In this document: piece after piece, positions 1-8,904 of the stretch
Layout of the letters: the number at the start of each line of letters is the position of its first letter
Position numbering within the stretch: position 1 is the first letter of the stretch
NCBI GenBank assembly: GCA_943704415.1
Contig: CALSCO010001384.1
Span: 1-30,795, forward strand
DNA: 30,795 nt
Source: Parvularia atlantis
Lineage: Eukaryota > Opisthokonta > Rotosphaerida
Direction: 5' to 3'
The notes under the pieces: model-generated
Seen by the model: only the letters and a program-made list of their open reading frames with translations
What the model was told of the DNA's origin: nothing
Databases searched by the model: none
Made by a program: the position numbers and the translations under genes

Positions 1-91
1 GGCCCAGAACGGTCGCCGCCGGTCGAGAAGAGCCGCTCGCATGCAGCGCCGTACTGTCGCTGCTCGCCGTCCAGTCCGCCGAGCCGCGCCC

Positions 92-183
92 GCCGCGCGG
101 TCCGCCTCGCTGCACCGACGCCACGCTCGCCGACGTCGCCGCGCGGTCCGCCTCGCTGCACCGACGCCACGCTCGCCGACGTC
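92..183. repeat. 46-bp tandem direct repeat, two copies
   Basis: Bases 92-137 and 138-183 are identical 46-bp units, beginning GCCGCGCGGTCCGCCTCGCT, followed by the first bases of a third copy. The unit is not a multiple of three, which argues against it being part of a coding repeat. Confidence 0.85.
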
Positions 184-332
184 GCCGCAGGCACAGGCTC
201 GCCGCCCGGCACACGCCGCGTCGTCATACGCCGTGCCATGGTCGCCCAAAGCAAAAAACGTGCCACGGCGCGGACCCCACGGCACACCACGCGCCGCCGC
301 CGCGCGCAGAGGAAAGTGCGGGCACACGCCGC

Positions 333-421
333 ATGGATTGCGCCCCCAAATAGGCTCAGGCGCTGGGATTGCGCCTCCCACTGAGGGGCGCGCTGGGATT
401 GCACTGCCTGCTGAGGCGCCT
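333..421. repeat. Imperfect ~30-bp tandem repeats
   Basis: Three degenerate units share a (T)GGGATTGC core followed by a TGAGG or CTCAGG end. They lie just upstream of the A/T-richer presumed promoter of the gene at 497 and could be a decayed minisatellite. Confidence 0.5.
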
Positions 422-496
422 AAGTGTGGCTACAAAAAAATGAGGAACGGAAGTTATTTGGCGGCGTACCCTTAAGCGTCGAGATTTGAAAGCAGC

Positions 497-1216
497 ATGC
501 CCGCGAAGGCCGCGTTCGCGTGGCGCGACGCGGACGCGGACGCGGACGGTCGTGACGACGCCGAGGTCGCGGCCTTTGCGGCGCACGTGCTGGGCGCGGC
601 CAAGGAGGACGTACAGTGGGGCCCGCCGACGCTGCCGCCACTGCGCGACGACGCGCTGCGACGCACGCGCGTGCTGCTGTACCGTGCCGCGCCGCCTGCT
701 GACGGCGACGGTCACGCGGCGCTGTCGGGCGACGTGCCACACAGCAGCGCGCCGACGCTCGCGCTGCACTTCGCCAAGGTGAGCGGGCGGGGCAGAGACG
801 CGCGACAGGCGCCCGGACTGACGCCCACGCCAGCCGTGGCAGCGGCAGAAGCGCGACACCGGCTGGGCGGGCGGCTTTGTGGCGCCGGTGCGGTGCATTG
901 TGCCGTTTGCGAGCCTGCGCGTCGCGGCCACGGACGCACTCGTCGAGTGCGGTGAGCAGGTGCACGAGTGCTGGGCGCGCATCACCGCGGCCGTGCGCGA
1001 CGGACGACTGCCGCACTGCACAGCGCACGCTGCGGTGCGCGCACTGGGCGCCGCCCGCGACGCGCTCACGCTCGGGCCGCCGCGCAGACGAGCGAGTTTC
1101 ACCTGTACACGGACGAGCTCTGGGTTGAGATGGTCAAGGACGGGCTGCGTGCGGCGCTCGCGTCGGCCTACGCGATCGACGACGGGGCGCTGTGCACGTT
1201 CAGGCCGGTGTCGTGA
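497..1216 (+). CDS. Unrecognised 198-aa protein, three exons
   Basis: Exons 497-778, 849-1034 and 1088-1216 join in phase 0 to give 198 residues. Introns start GTGAGC and GTGCGC and end CAG, with a CTGAC or CTCAC branch site. The first half is acidic and Ala-rich (DADADADGRDD near residue 11). The second half looks like a folded domain, with short motifs such as DTGWAGGFVAPVRC, FHLYTDELWVEMVKDG and a C-terminal CTFRPVS. No signal peptide or membrane segment is seen. I do not recognise the family. It converges on the arrestin-rod gene, with a CA microsatellite between the two stops. Codon use and intron style match the neighbours, so it is probably a genuine native gene. The second exon contains a further possible donor (955), so the middle of the protein is less certain. 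Confidence 0.7.
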
Positions 1217-1229
1217 CTCGGTAAAGCAA

Positions 1230-1231
<2 letters not shown>

Positions 1232-1311
<80 letters not shown>
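1232..1311. repeat. (CA)40 microsatellite
   Basis: An uninterrupted CA dinucleotide run of about 80 bp sits between the stop of the small plus-strand gene (1214-1216) and the stop of the arrestin-rod gene (1318-1320 on the complement). It therefore lies in the 3' regions of both convergent genes. On the minus strand it is translated as a spurious Cys-Val repeat, which is not coding. Confidence 0.97.
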
Positions 1312-1312
<1 letters not shown>

Positions 1313-1317
1313 CAGCG

Positions 1318-4300
1318 TCACGCCTCGCTGTCGCTCACCACCGAGCGCGAGCTCACGCGCGGGGTCGGGGCGCGGCGCGCGGGCGGGGCGCGCGTGTACG
1401 TCTGCGTCGCGATGAGCGCCCCCGGTGTGTGGCGCGCCGTGACCGCGACCGCACCATCTCGCGCTCGAGCGTCAGGTCCTGCTCGAGTTTGAGCACGCGC
1501 AGCTGGTCCTCGACCTGCCCGACACGGCTGTGCGGCACGTTGACGGGCGCGGCGGCGTTCTTGTTGCTGATGTCGCCCTGGCGGCCGGTAAGCCGATCTG
1601 CCCACTCGCCAGCGCGTGCGGGAGGCGCACCAGGTGCGACGTTGTCTGCAGCACGCGGTTGACGAGGATCTCGAGGCTGCGCTGCACCTGGCTGCTGTTG
1701 CTGCCCTCTCGCGTACGCGACGCCGTCATGACCTTGGTGGCCGCCGACGCCGTGCGGGCCAGCGCGCCCGAGAGGTTGGCGACCCTGTTGTGTGCGCGCG
1801 CACGTCAGCGCTCGCCCACCCTTGCGCGTACATCGACGCACGTGTCCATCGCCTCGCTCACGCGCTCGCCTAGCACGGTCAGGTCCTCGACGCTGGTGGC
1901 CAGGCTGCGCACTGCGTCCACAAAAACCTGCAACGCGGCGTCACGGCCGCGCCGGCGCGGCGATCGAGAGTACGGCGCGCACCGCCGACCAGCTGTCGTA
2001 CTCGCGCTGCTTCACCTCGCGGTCGACGTCGAGCAGCGACTGCGTGAGGAGGAACACCTGCGCGCGCGGCGCGGTCAGCACCGTGCGACCCGTGCTGGCC
2101 GCGCACCTCCTGGTGCCGCAGCGTGGCCTGGGCGACGGCCTGCGACGTGCTCTTGGCAATGACGTACAGGCGATCGATCAGCGGTGAGGGTGAGCCCGCG
2201 ATCTCGACGTAGCCGCGCTCGACCGTGAACGTGCGGCGCGACGGGCTGTGTGAGCGCGTGGGTCGGCAGACGTCACACGCGCCCGCCAGGCCGGCTGTGG
2301 CACCTCGACCGGTGGTTGACAAGCCGCCGGGACACGGCGTCGACGCGCGTCCGCAGAAGACGCAGGGTCTCGTCCGGCGTGCCCGCGAGCGTACGCTCGG
2401 CCTGCGGCGCGTGCTGTCACAGTCGCGTCGACATCGCCAGCCGAGCGCACGTTGCCGCTTCCGCTGCCGGGTGTCGCGAACTGCTGCAGCCTTGTGTCGG
2501 CCTTGCGCGTCTGCTGCAAGAGCACGTCGTCCGGCAGGACCGAGCCGACAACGGCGGCCGTGGCAGAAGCAGTGGCCGGCTTGACGATGGGCGGCGCCGT
2601 CGTGCGCACGGTCGACTGCTCGAGCACGCCGGGCGAGACGAGCGTGCTGCTGATGTGCGTCGAGGGCGAGGCGGCGGGCGCGCCAGTGAGCTGCTGCAGC
2701 TGCATCTGCAGGACGGCGCACGCGTGAGGGGCCGAGCTAGCCGCACACGCCCGCCCGTGCCTGCAGCGAGCTGGTGCCATTCAGCAGGCGCTTGAGCGTG
2801 TCGGCGGCCTCCTGTGCGCCCATGTCGACGTTGCTCTGTCGCGATCGGCCAAAAAGGTCAGGCACTGGCCGCAGTGCACACAGCCGCGCCAGACCTTGTG
2901 CAGGCTGTTGGTCGGGTTCTGGTTGTGCAGCAGCGCGCACTTGAGCAGCCGGATAACGGCGTCGCCCAGCAGCTGCAGCAGCGTCACGTACGCCTGTCGC
3001 ACGTCGTCCTTGTTGATCCCGCCGGCGACCGTCTTGCCGGCCGACAGGATGCGCGGCACGACCGTGCGGTACACCTGCGCGGTGCGCGATCAGGGGCAGC
3101 GGCGGGTGCGGGCGCGGCCGTAGCGCACCATGGCCACGCTCGCGAGCTGCTCGGCTGTGCCCTTGGCAGCGACGGGCGTCTGGCGCAGCGCGCCCGAGAG
3201 GTTGGCGGCCTCGGCGTTGATGGTGTCGAGCGAGTGCTGCAGCACGGCCGGTGCTGGTCGCCACGCGCAGCAGTCAGTCCAGGCGCGGCGGCCGTCTGCC
3301 CCCTTCCGCGCTCACCGACGCTCACGCTTGTCGGCTGCAGCAGCTCCGACAGCGCCGCCGAGATCGCCGAGATCGTTGTCGTGACCTCCATCTTGCCCGG
3401 GTGCAGCATTCTGGCGGCGCCGCTGTCAGCGCCCTTGTGCATACGTCTCACGACGACCCGTACTGAATGTTGTTGTAGCTATTGAGCGCAGCGTCGGCAA
3501 CCGAGCGCAGCTACGAGGCGGTCAGCGGGCGGCGCTCGCATCGCGCACGCACGCACTCGGAAGCGCAGGTCCGGCAGCGACGGGTTGTGCAGCAGGTCCA
3601 AGCCGGCGCGCATCAGCCCGTCCAGGCTGTCGGTGGCCTCTGCCAGCGTCGAAAACAGCGGCTGAGGGAGCAGTCAGCGTTACAAGGACACCTGCAAGGC
3701 CGGGCGCACCTGGCGCTTCTGGTAGCTGGCCTCGTGCGACGCGAGGCGCTGGACGATGCCGATCAGCTGCGTGTGCTCGTTTGCGAGCAGCGTGCCTGTC
3801 TGTGACCGCAGCATCGCGTCGTACAGGCTGCCCGCGAGCCGTTAGGGCCGGGCGGCGCGTTCTCCCTCGTACAACAGCGCACCTCAGGTCGGCCACGAGC
3901 GTCTGCAGCCGCGCCACGGCTGCGTTGACCGTGTCGGTGAGCATCTGGTAGTTCTGGTGCGTGTGTGCGGTTGCGGCGTCAGCAGCGCACACGACGGCGT
4001 CAGGCAGCGCGCACCACGGCCTCCGAGCGCGATGCGTCGAGCGCGGCAACGTTCTCCTCGAAGGGCGCGTTTAGCATGCTGACGACGGTGGCTCGCGCGC
4101 CGCGCACGGCCGCGAGCGCCCTGACAAGGTCCTCGCGAAGCAGCGGCTGGTCGCCGCCGCGCACGCCCTTGTCGCCGCCCTGTGCCGCTGTCAGCCGGCG
4201 GCGTGTGCCACGCACGGGCCGCACAGTCGCGACGGGCGCGCTGCTCGCGCCGGCCGACGACACCACAAGCACGGGCGCGGGCGGCGGCGCCGAGGGCGGC

Positions 4301-5996
4301 TGCATCACGGCAGTTATCACGCCGGCGACGGGCGCGGGCGGCGGCGGCAGGGCGCTTGACGTAGCGGGCGGTGCCAGGGGCGATGACACGGCCAGACCGG
4401 CCACTGTGCCCGCGGCGTTGGCGCTCTCTGCGACGCCCGCGCACCGTCCAGTCGCTGCACTGGCACAGATTCGCACGCGCGCACGCACCGTAAAAGTCCG
4501 ACAGCGCAAACGGGAGGCTAACGATCGTGTCGTGGCCGAGCGAGACGACAGCGTGCACGTTGAGGTAGTACGACACCGTGAGGCCCTTGCTGTGCGCAGC
4601 CCGGGTCGGCTGTTGCCGCGCAGGACGTGCTGCGCGCACCTGCGGCGCACGGGCGCCTCGTTCGAGCGCGTGGACGGCGCAAGCACGGTCGGGTCGTTCA
4701 TGTTGAGCGTGCCTGCGCGGGCGCAGCGGTGCAGCGCACTGGCGGGGATCTCGGGGGTGACGATGTACGTGCGCGTGATGACCTGGTGCCGCCGGATGGG
4801 GCAGCCGTCGCTGCGCACGCGCAAGATGAGCGGGATGATGCGCGCGAGGTATGCCCGACCTGCTTTCGAGGCTGGCCACCTGCGTCTTGAAGCGCTCGAC
4901 GTTGAGCGCCCGCACCGACGCCTCGACGACCTGCTTGGCCGAGATGCGAATCGCGTTGACGTCGTGGTTGCTGTCGTTGGTCAACTCGACGCTGCACGCG
5001 CACGTCAGCCGCACACGTCGTGCGCCTGGTCGGACACGCACTGGACGGCGATCGGCTGCCCGACGCGGTAAATCTCGTGGTCGAGGCGCGCGATCAGCTT
5101 GAGCGGGCGCGTGCTGCCAAAGTATGCCTGTGGGCGCACGTGCCACACGTCACGCCATATGCTACAGGCGACTGCGCGCGCCGCTCGCCTTGGTCGCAGA
5201 GTCTGACGGGGCGATGTCGCGCACGAGCGGGAAGTAGTCGGTCTTCTTGAGGAAGAGCATGGCGACGTGGTGGCGCATGGCTGCGGGCGTGACGAGCGCG
5301 ACGGGCGGCGCAGGTGCTGCTGCGGTGACGATGCTGGTCGCGGGCGCAACGGCCGGCACGACGGCGGTGGCGGACACGCGGCTCGCGACGTACGCCGCGA
5401 CTTCGTAGCTGACACCGATGGGTCGGCCGTAGAAGGCGAGGCCCGGGTTGAGCGTGATCGAGGGCGGGAGGTTGAGCGGCACGCGGAACACAAACGGGAA
5501 GTGGTACTGGTCGGGCAGGACGACCTTGCCCAAGAGCGCGTCGAGCTGCTTGCGCACAGCGCGTCACGGCGCGAGCCGCCCCGGGCGCGATGGGCGCAGC
5601 GCACCTGCGGCCCGGCATCGTCGGGCGTGCGCGGATACACCTGCACGACGTGCTCGTACAGCGTAAAGTCAAGGATGTCGGTGCCGGTCTCGCCGCTCTC
5701 AAAGACAAAGTAGACGTGCAGCGCCGCAAACACGGCTGCGCGCGCCGCGTCACGGGCGCACGGCCGGGCTGCCACGCTGTGCGCACCGTCGTCGGCCGCG
5801 AGCGCCGCTGCCACCTGCGGGTCGAGCCTCACGACGCCCTGGACCGGCTCAATGCCCTGGCCGTGGTCGACGAAGACGCGCTGGTTTCGCGGGCGGCTCA
5901 ACACGCCGCCTGCCGCGCGCGCGCGCGTGCCTTGCGCAGGTAGACCGACAGGACCGCGTCCTGCGAGTGCTTGCCGACGAACGCGAGCGACGGCAT
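1318..5996 (-). CDS. Arrestin-domain protein with a C-terminal talin/Sla2-like helical rod
   Basis: A 24-exon, 1145-residue model. Exons (complement): 5996-5931, 5880-5605, 5545-5189, 5127-5042, 4991-4860, 4810-4640, 4589-4489, 4427-4015, 3953-3883, 3827-3710, 3661-3557, 3510-3452, 3410-3316, 3253-3129, 3074-2895, 2835-2761, 2705-2451, 2401-2310, 2245-2107, 2057-1983, 1927-1842, 1784-1631, 1577-1455, 1401-1318. Residues 1-396 match the visual/beta-arrestin fold: YLRKRVFVDHG, VQGVVRLDP, FVFRVPLNLPPSITLNPG, GVSYEVAAYVA, PLKLIARLDHEIYRVGQPI, IRISAKQ, VSYYLNV and VSLPFALSDF. A Pro/Ala-rich linker (about 398-490) leads without a stop into helices (490-1118) with a Ser/Thr-rich break near 811-895, ending in a coiled segment RVLKLEQDLTLEREM like the end of I/LWEQ modules. 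The tail is basic, then acidic. Arrestins bind receptors or cargo; I/LWEQ proteins bind actin. Three introns are GC-AG. Arrestin identity is strong; the rod family is tentative. Confidence 0.85.
2706..2760 (-). other. GC-AG intron, arrestin-rod gene intron 16
   Basis: The exon ends CTGCAG; the intron begins GCACGGGC, contains CTCAC and ends GTCCTGCAG (55 nt, phase 0). It contains an in-frame stop, so reading through it would end the protein. Confidence 0.7.
5128..5188 (-). other. GC-AG intron, arrestin-rod gene intron 3
   Basis: The exon ends ACCAAG; the intron begins GCGAGCGG and ends GCCCACAG (61 nt, phase 0) with a GTGAC branch-like site. The join leads into the conserved start of the arrestin C domain (PLKLIARLDHEIY). 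Confidence 0.75.
5881..5930 (-). other. GC-AG intron, arrestin-rod gene intron 1
   Basis: On the minus strand the exon ends ...CGCAAG and the intron begins GCACGCG and ends AACCAG (50 nt, phase 0). Using GC as donor gives YLRK|RVFVDHG, which fits the conserved arrestin YLGKRDFVDH motif exactly. No GT donor restores this join. Confidence 0.8.
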
Positions 5997-6084
5997 CGCG
6001 GCGCGGCGACGAAGTGCTGGGCCGGGCAGGGCCGCATGTTGACGTCCGCGCTCACTTGTCACTTTTCGTCGGCCGCGGACGACG
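5997..6084. promoter_or_regulatory. Bidirectional promoter region, arrestin-rod / Ras-BTB
   Basis: Only 88 bp separate the two divergent start codons. The interval holds a TTGACGTCC element (about 6040-6048) resembling a CRE/ATF half-palindrome and a short pyrimidine-rich CACTTGTCACTTTTC stretch. Element assignment is by eye. Confidence 0.4.
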
Positions 6085-8872
6085 ATGCGCGCGTCGGACC
6101 CGTGCGTGCTCGCGCTGCTGAGCGCGGGCGCGGTCGGCAAGAGTGCGCTGATCCAGCGCTTCCTCACGGACGAGTTCTTGGACGTGTGGGACCCGGTGCG
6201 CGCCCGCTCGTCGCGCCCGCTCGTCGCACGCGCGTTTCACTGACCGAGAACGGCAGACGATCGAGGGTGCGCGCGCGGCCGCCGCCGCCCCTTGCGCGTG
6301 CGCCCGGCAGCGTCCGGCTCACTCACACGCTCGCGCTTGCTCGTGCGGCGCAGACTCGTACCGGCGCGTGGTGTCTGTGGGCGGCAAGCTGGTGCTGGTG
6401 CGGGCCGCAATTGCGCGACGGCGTCGCCGCGTCTGACGCGGGCGAGCGACACAGGTGCACCTGCTCGACACCAACGGGCACGACGAGTACCGCGCGCTGC
6501 TGGCGTCGTGGACGGCGCAGAGTCAGGGTGCGCGGGCCCGCCGTGGGCCGCGGCGGCGGCGCTGACGTCGCGCGCTCAGGTGTTATCATTGTCTACGACG
6601 TGACCCGGCGCGTCTCGTTCAACCAAGTCGCGCCGTGCGACCGTCTCGTGCGCGCTCGGCGCGCCGCCTGATGCGCGCGTGGCAGCATCTACCGCAGGGT
6701 GCTCGCGGCGGCCAGCACGGCGTACCGGCTGCCGGGCGTGGTCGTGGGGAACTTTGCCGACCTCGAGCACGACCGCGCCGTGACCGAGAACGAGGGTGTG
6801 CCGTGTGGCCTCGCATACTGGTGTGTGAGCCCAACCGCGCGCGTGCGCACACCACCGCAGGTCGCACGCTTGCGGGCAAGCTGGGCCTGGGCTTCATCGA
6901 GACGTCGGCGCGGACGGTGCGCGGGTGGCCGCCACTTCGACAAGTCTGACATGCGATGCGCGCGCGCCAGGGCCACAACGTGCAGGAGGTGTGCGACCGA
7001 ACGGGGGGCGTGAACGGGGCGCCGTCTGAGCCCTGCACCGCGCAGATGTTTGCGCTGGCGGTCGAGGAGGTCCTGCACTGCATCGACTCGGTGGTGCACG
7101 AGCAGCGGCGCGCGCTCGCGAGCGTGCCAGCGACGCAGTTCCAGCGACGGCGCGCGCTAAGCGAGCAGCTCAAGCGGCTGGAGCGGCGCCAGGTGTGCGG
7201 CTGTTTGTGCGCGCCGTGTGCATACGCGTACTGACGGGCTGCCGCAGAGCCTGCGCGATTTCACGCTCGAGCTCCGTGCGCGGCAGACCGTCTTCCAGAC
7301 ACCGCTGGTGACCGTCGCGCCGTGCACGCTGCGGGACGAGCTTGAGTGGCTGTACCGCGAGGCGCGTGCCAGCGGCTGGACGTGCGTCCCACCACTGCCG
7401 GCGACGCCGCTGCTGCTGTCGTCCGAGGTCTCGGAGGCGGACGAGCAGGACACGCTGGCGTCGTCGCGGCGGTCGTCGACGGGGTCGATGCGCGGGCTCA
7501 AGGGCGTGGACGGCGATGGTGTGCGGCACTCGCCGACGTCGATGCGGCCGCGCGGCAGCTCAGCGGGCTCGGCTTCGATGGCCTCGGCGCCGGAGAGCAT
7601 CGTGGAGGTGCTCGACGACCCGTCGCTGCTTGCCGTGCGCCTGGCGCTGCGGCCCAACGTCGACCTGGTGGCAACGAGCGGGCCAGACACGGCGAGCGTC
7701 TTCCGCGTACACCACGTCGTCGTGGCGGCGCGATGCCCTGTGCTGCTGCGCGGCGCTCAGCGCGCGGGCGACCGCTGGCAGGTGCGCGTGGCCCTGGAGC
7801 CGCGCGCCGTCGACCAGGTTGTGCGGTACCTGTACACGGGTGCGGTCGAGGTCGCGAGTTCGCTCGAGCTCGCCGCGCTCGGGCGTGCCACGCGCGCGCT
7901 CGGGCTGCATGAGTTGAGCCTGAGCTGCGCACTGGCTGCACCGGTGCTGCAGGTGCGCCGCCTGCGCACGCATGGCGAGGCCGTCGTAACGCGCTGGAGC
8001 GCGCAGGACAACGAGCAGCTTGGAATGGTGGGCGCGCTGGCCGTGCGCACCAACGCGCAGACGTTCACCGACAACCTGCGCGACCTGCTGCGCTCTGGTG
8101 CGTGTGCTCCGCGCGCATCGCCGGCGACACGCTGCGGCCGACGGTACGAGGCTTCGCAGGCACGGGGACGGACGTGACGTTCCTCGTCGAGGGCCAGCGC
8201 ATCGGCGCGCACCGCGCCATCCTGATCCTGCGGTCGCCGTACTTCCAGGCACGTGGCCGCGTACTCCCGTGCGCGTGCGTGCTAAGCCGGGGCGCGCGCG
8301 CCTCGCCAGACACTGTTCAAGTGGCACCTTCGTCAGCACGGCGGCGCCGAGCACGCGTTCGTCACGCCGATCCAGCTGGGCGAGGTCAGCCGCGAGGACT
8401 TCCGGCGCGTGCTCGAGTATGCGTACACAGGTGCCGCTGCGCTGCGAGGAGGCGGCGCGTCCTGAGCGCCCGCGCGCGCGCCGTGCAGGGCAAGTGCGCG
8501 CGCTTAACGCCGCGACGGCCGGCTCGCTGCTTGTGGTGGCGGGCATGTACGCACTCGACCGCCTCGTGCAGCTCTGCGAGCTCGAGCTGCAGCGCGTCAT
8601 CAGGACGCCCGCCGAGGCGATCGACGCCGTCGTCGACGCTGACAGCCACGACGCGCGTCAGCTGGTCGAGCACTGCGTCCATGTGCGTGAGCTTCGTTGC
8701 GATCGCGCCGGCTGAGCCGCGCCCGCACCAGCTGCTCGCGTCCGAGTTCCGCAGCATCTGCCACCAACGCGCCTTCTTGCAGCTGCCCGTGGGCCTGCGG
8801 CGGCGCGTGCTGGTCGCGTACCGCCGGCAGGGCGCGGCAACCGAGCAGACTCGCCATGTATCCGCGAGTTGA
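6085..8872 (+). CDS. Ras-like GTPase fused to two BTB domains
   Basis: A 15-exon, 654-aa model: 6085-6195, 6257-6266, 6354-6397, 6455-6527, 6580-6634, 6686-6795, 6861-6916, 6971-6988, 7046-7192, 7248-7952, 8007-8097, 8160-8248, 8310-8430, 8489-8682, 8732-8872. Residues 1 to about 165 are a Ras-type domain: [27 protein letters not shown] (Ras effector loop), [37 protein letters not shown] and FIETSART. Key positions have drifted: the first P-loop glycine is Ser, the Gln61 position is His, and NKxD is NFAD, so nucleotide handling is probably altered. A Ser-rich linker leads to a divergent first BTB (about 324-443) and a canonical second BTB (about 474-565, [19 protein letters not shown]), then BACK-like helices. 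The layout recalls RhoBTB, a Cul3 adaptor, but the switch is Ras-like. No CaaX box: the tail ends HVSAS. Intron 12 is GC-AG. Confidence 0.85.
6257..6266 (+). other. 10-nt microexon in the Ras-BTB gene
   Basis: The exon ACGATCGAGG is flanked by an acceptor (GGCAG) and a donor (GTGCGCG). It supplies Thr-Ile-Glu of the switch I motif DPTIEDSY, and the codon split over its 3' border gives Asp. Skipping it would remove the effector loop core and shift the frame. Confidence 0.8.
8249..8309 (+). other. GC-AG intron, Ras-BTB gene intron 12
   Basis: The exon ends TTCCAG; the intron begins GCACGTGGCC and ends CTCGCCAG (61 nt, phase 0). The join gives [12 protein letters not shown], as expected in a BTB fold (SxYFxxLF). 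The GTGG donor four bases on gives the wrong frame. Confidence 0.8.
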
Positions 8873-8904
8873 CATTTAAGCTGTACTGTGAAATATACGC
8901 GAAC

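Larger units (their letters stand above)
1..496. other. Upstream non-coding region with short direct repeats
   Basis: No gene is recognised here. The sequence is extremely GC-rich and open in several frames, but the translations are Arg/Ala-rich with no domain. It contains two tandem copies of a 46-bp unit (92-183) and three imperfect copies of a roughly 30-bp unit built around CTGGGATTGC (about 333-421). The last 60 bp before the first start codon (430-490) are richer in A and T, with a run of seven A at 434-440, and probably hold the promoter of the gene starting at 497. Confidence 0.5.

Noticed and set aside
356-1321. Minus-strand open frame starting with a Cys-Val repeat
   Set aside because: The repeat is the CA microsatellite read as protein, and the rest is the antisense of the small gene at 497-1216.
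3883-5146. Reading the arrestin exons as separate genes ended by the stops in each raw frame
   Set aside because: Every such stop falls after a GTGCG or GC donor, and removing 23 introns gives one continuous frame of 1145 codons. The arrestin motifs themselves are spread over seven exons and need the same splicing.
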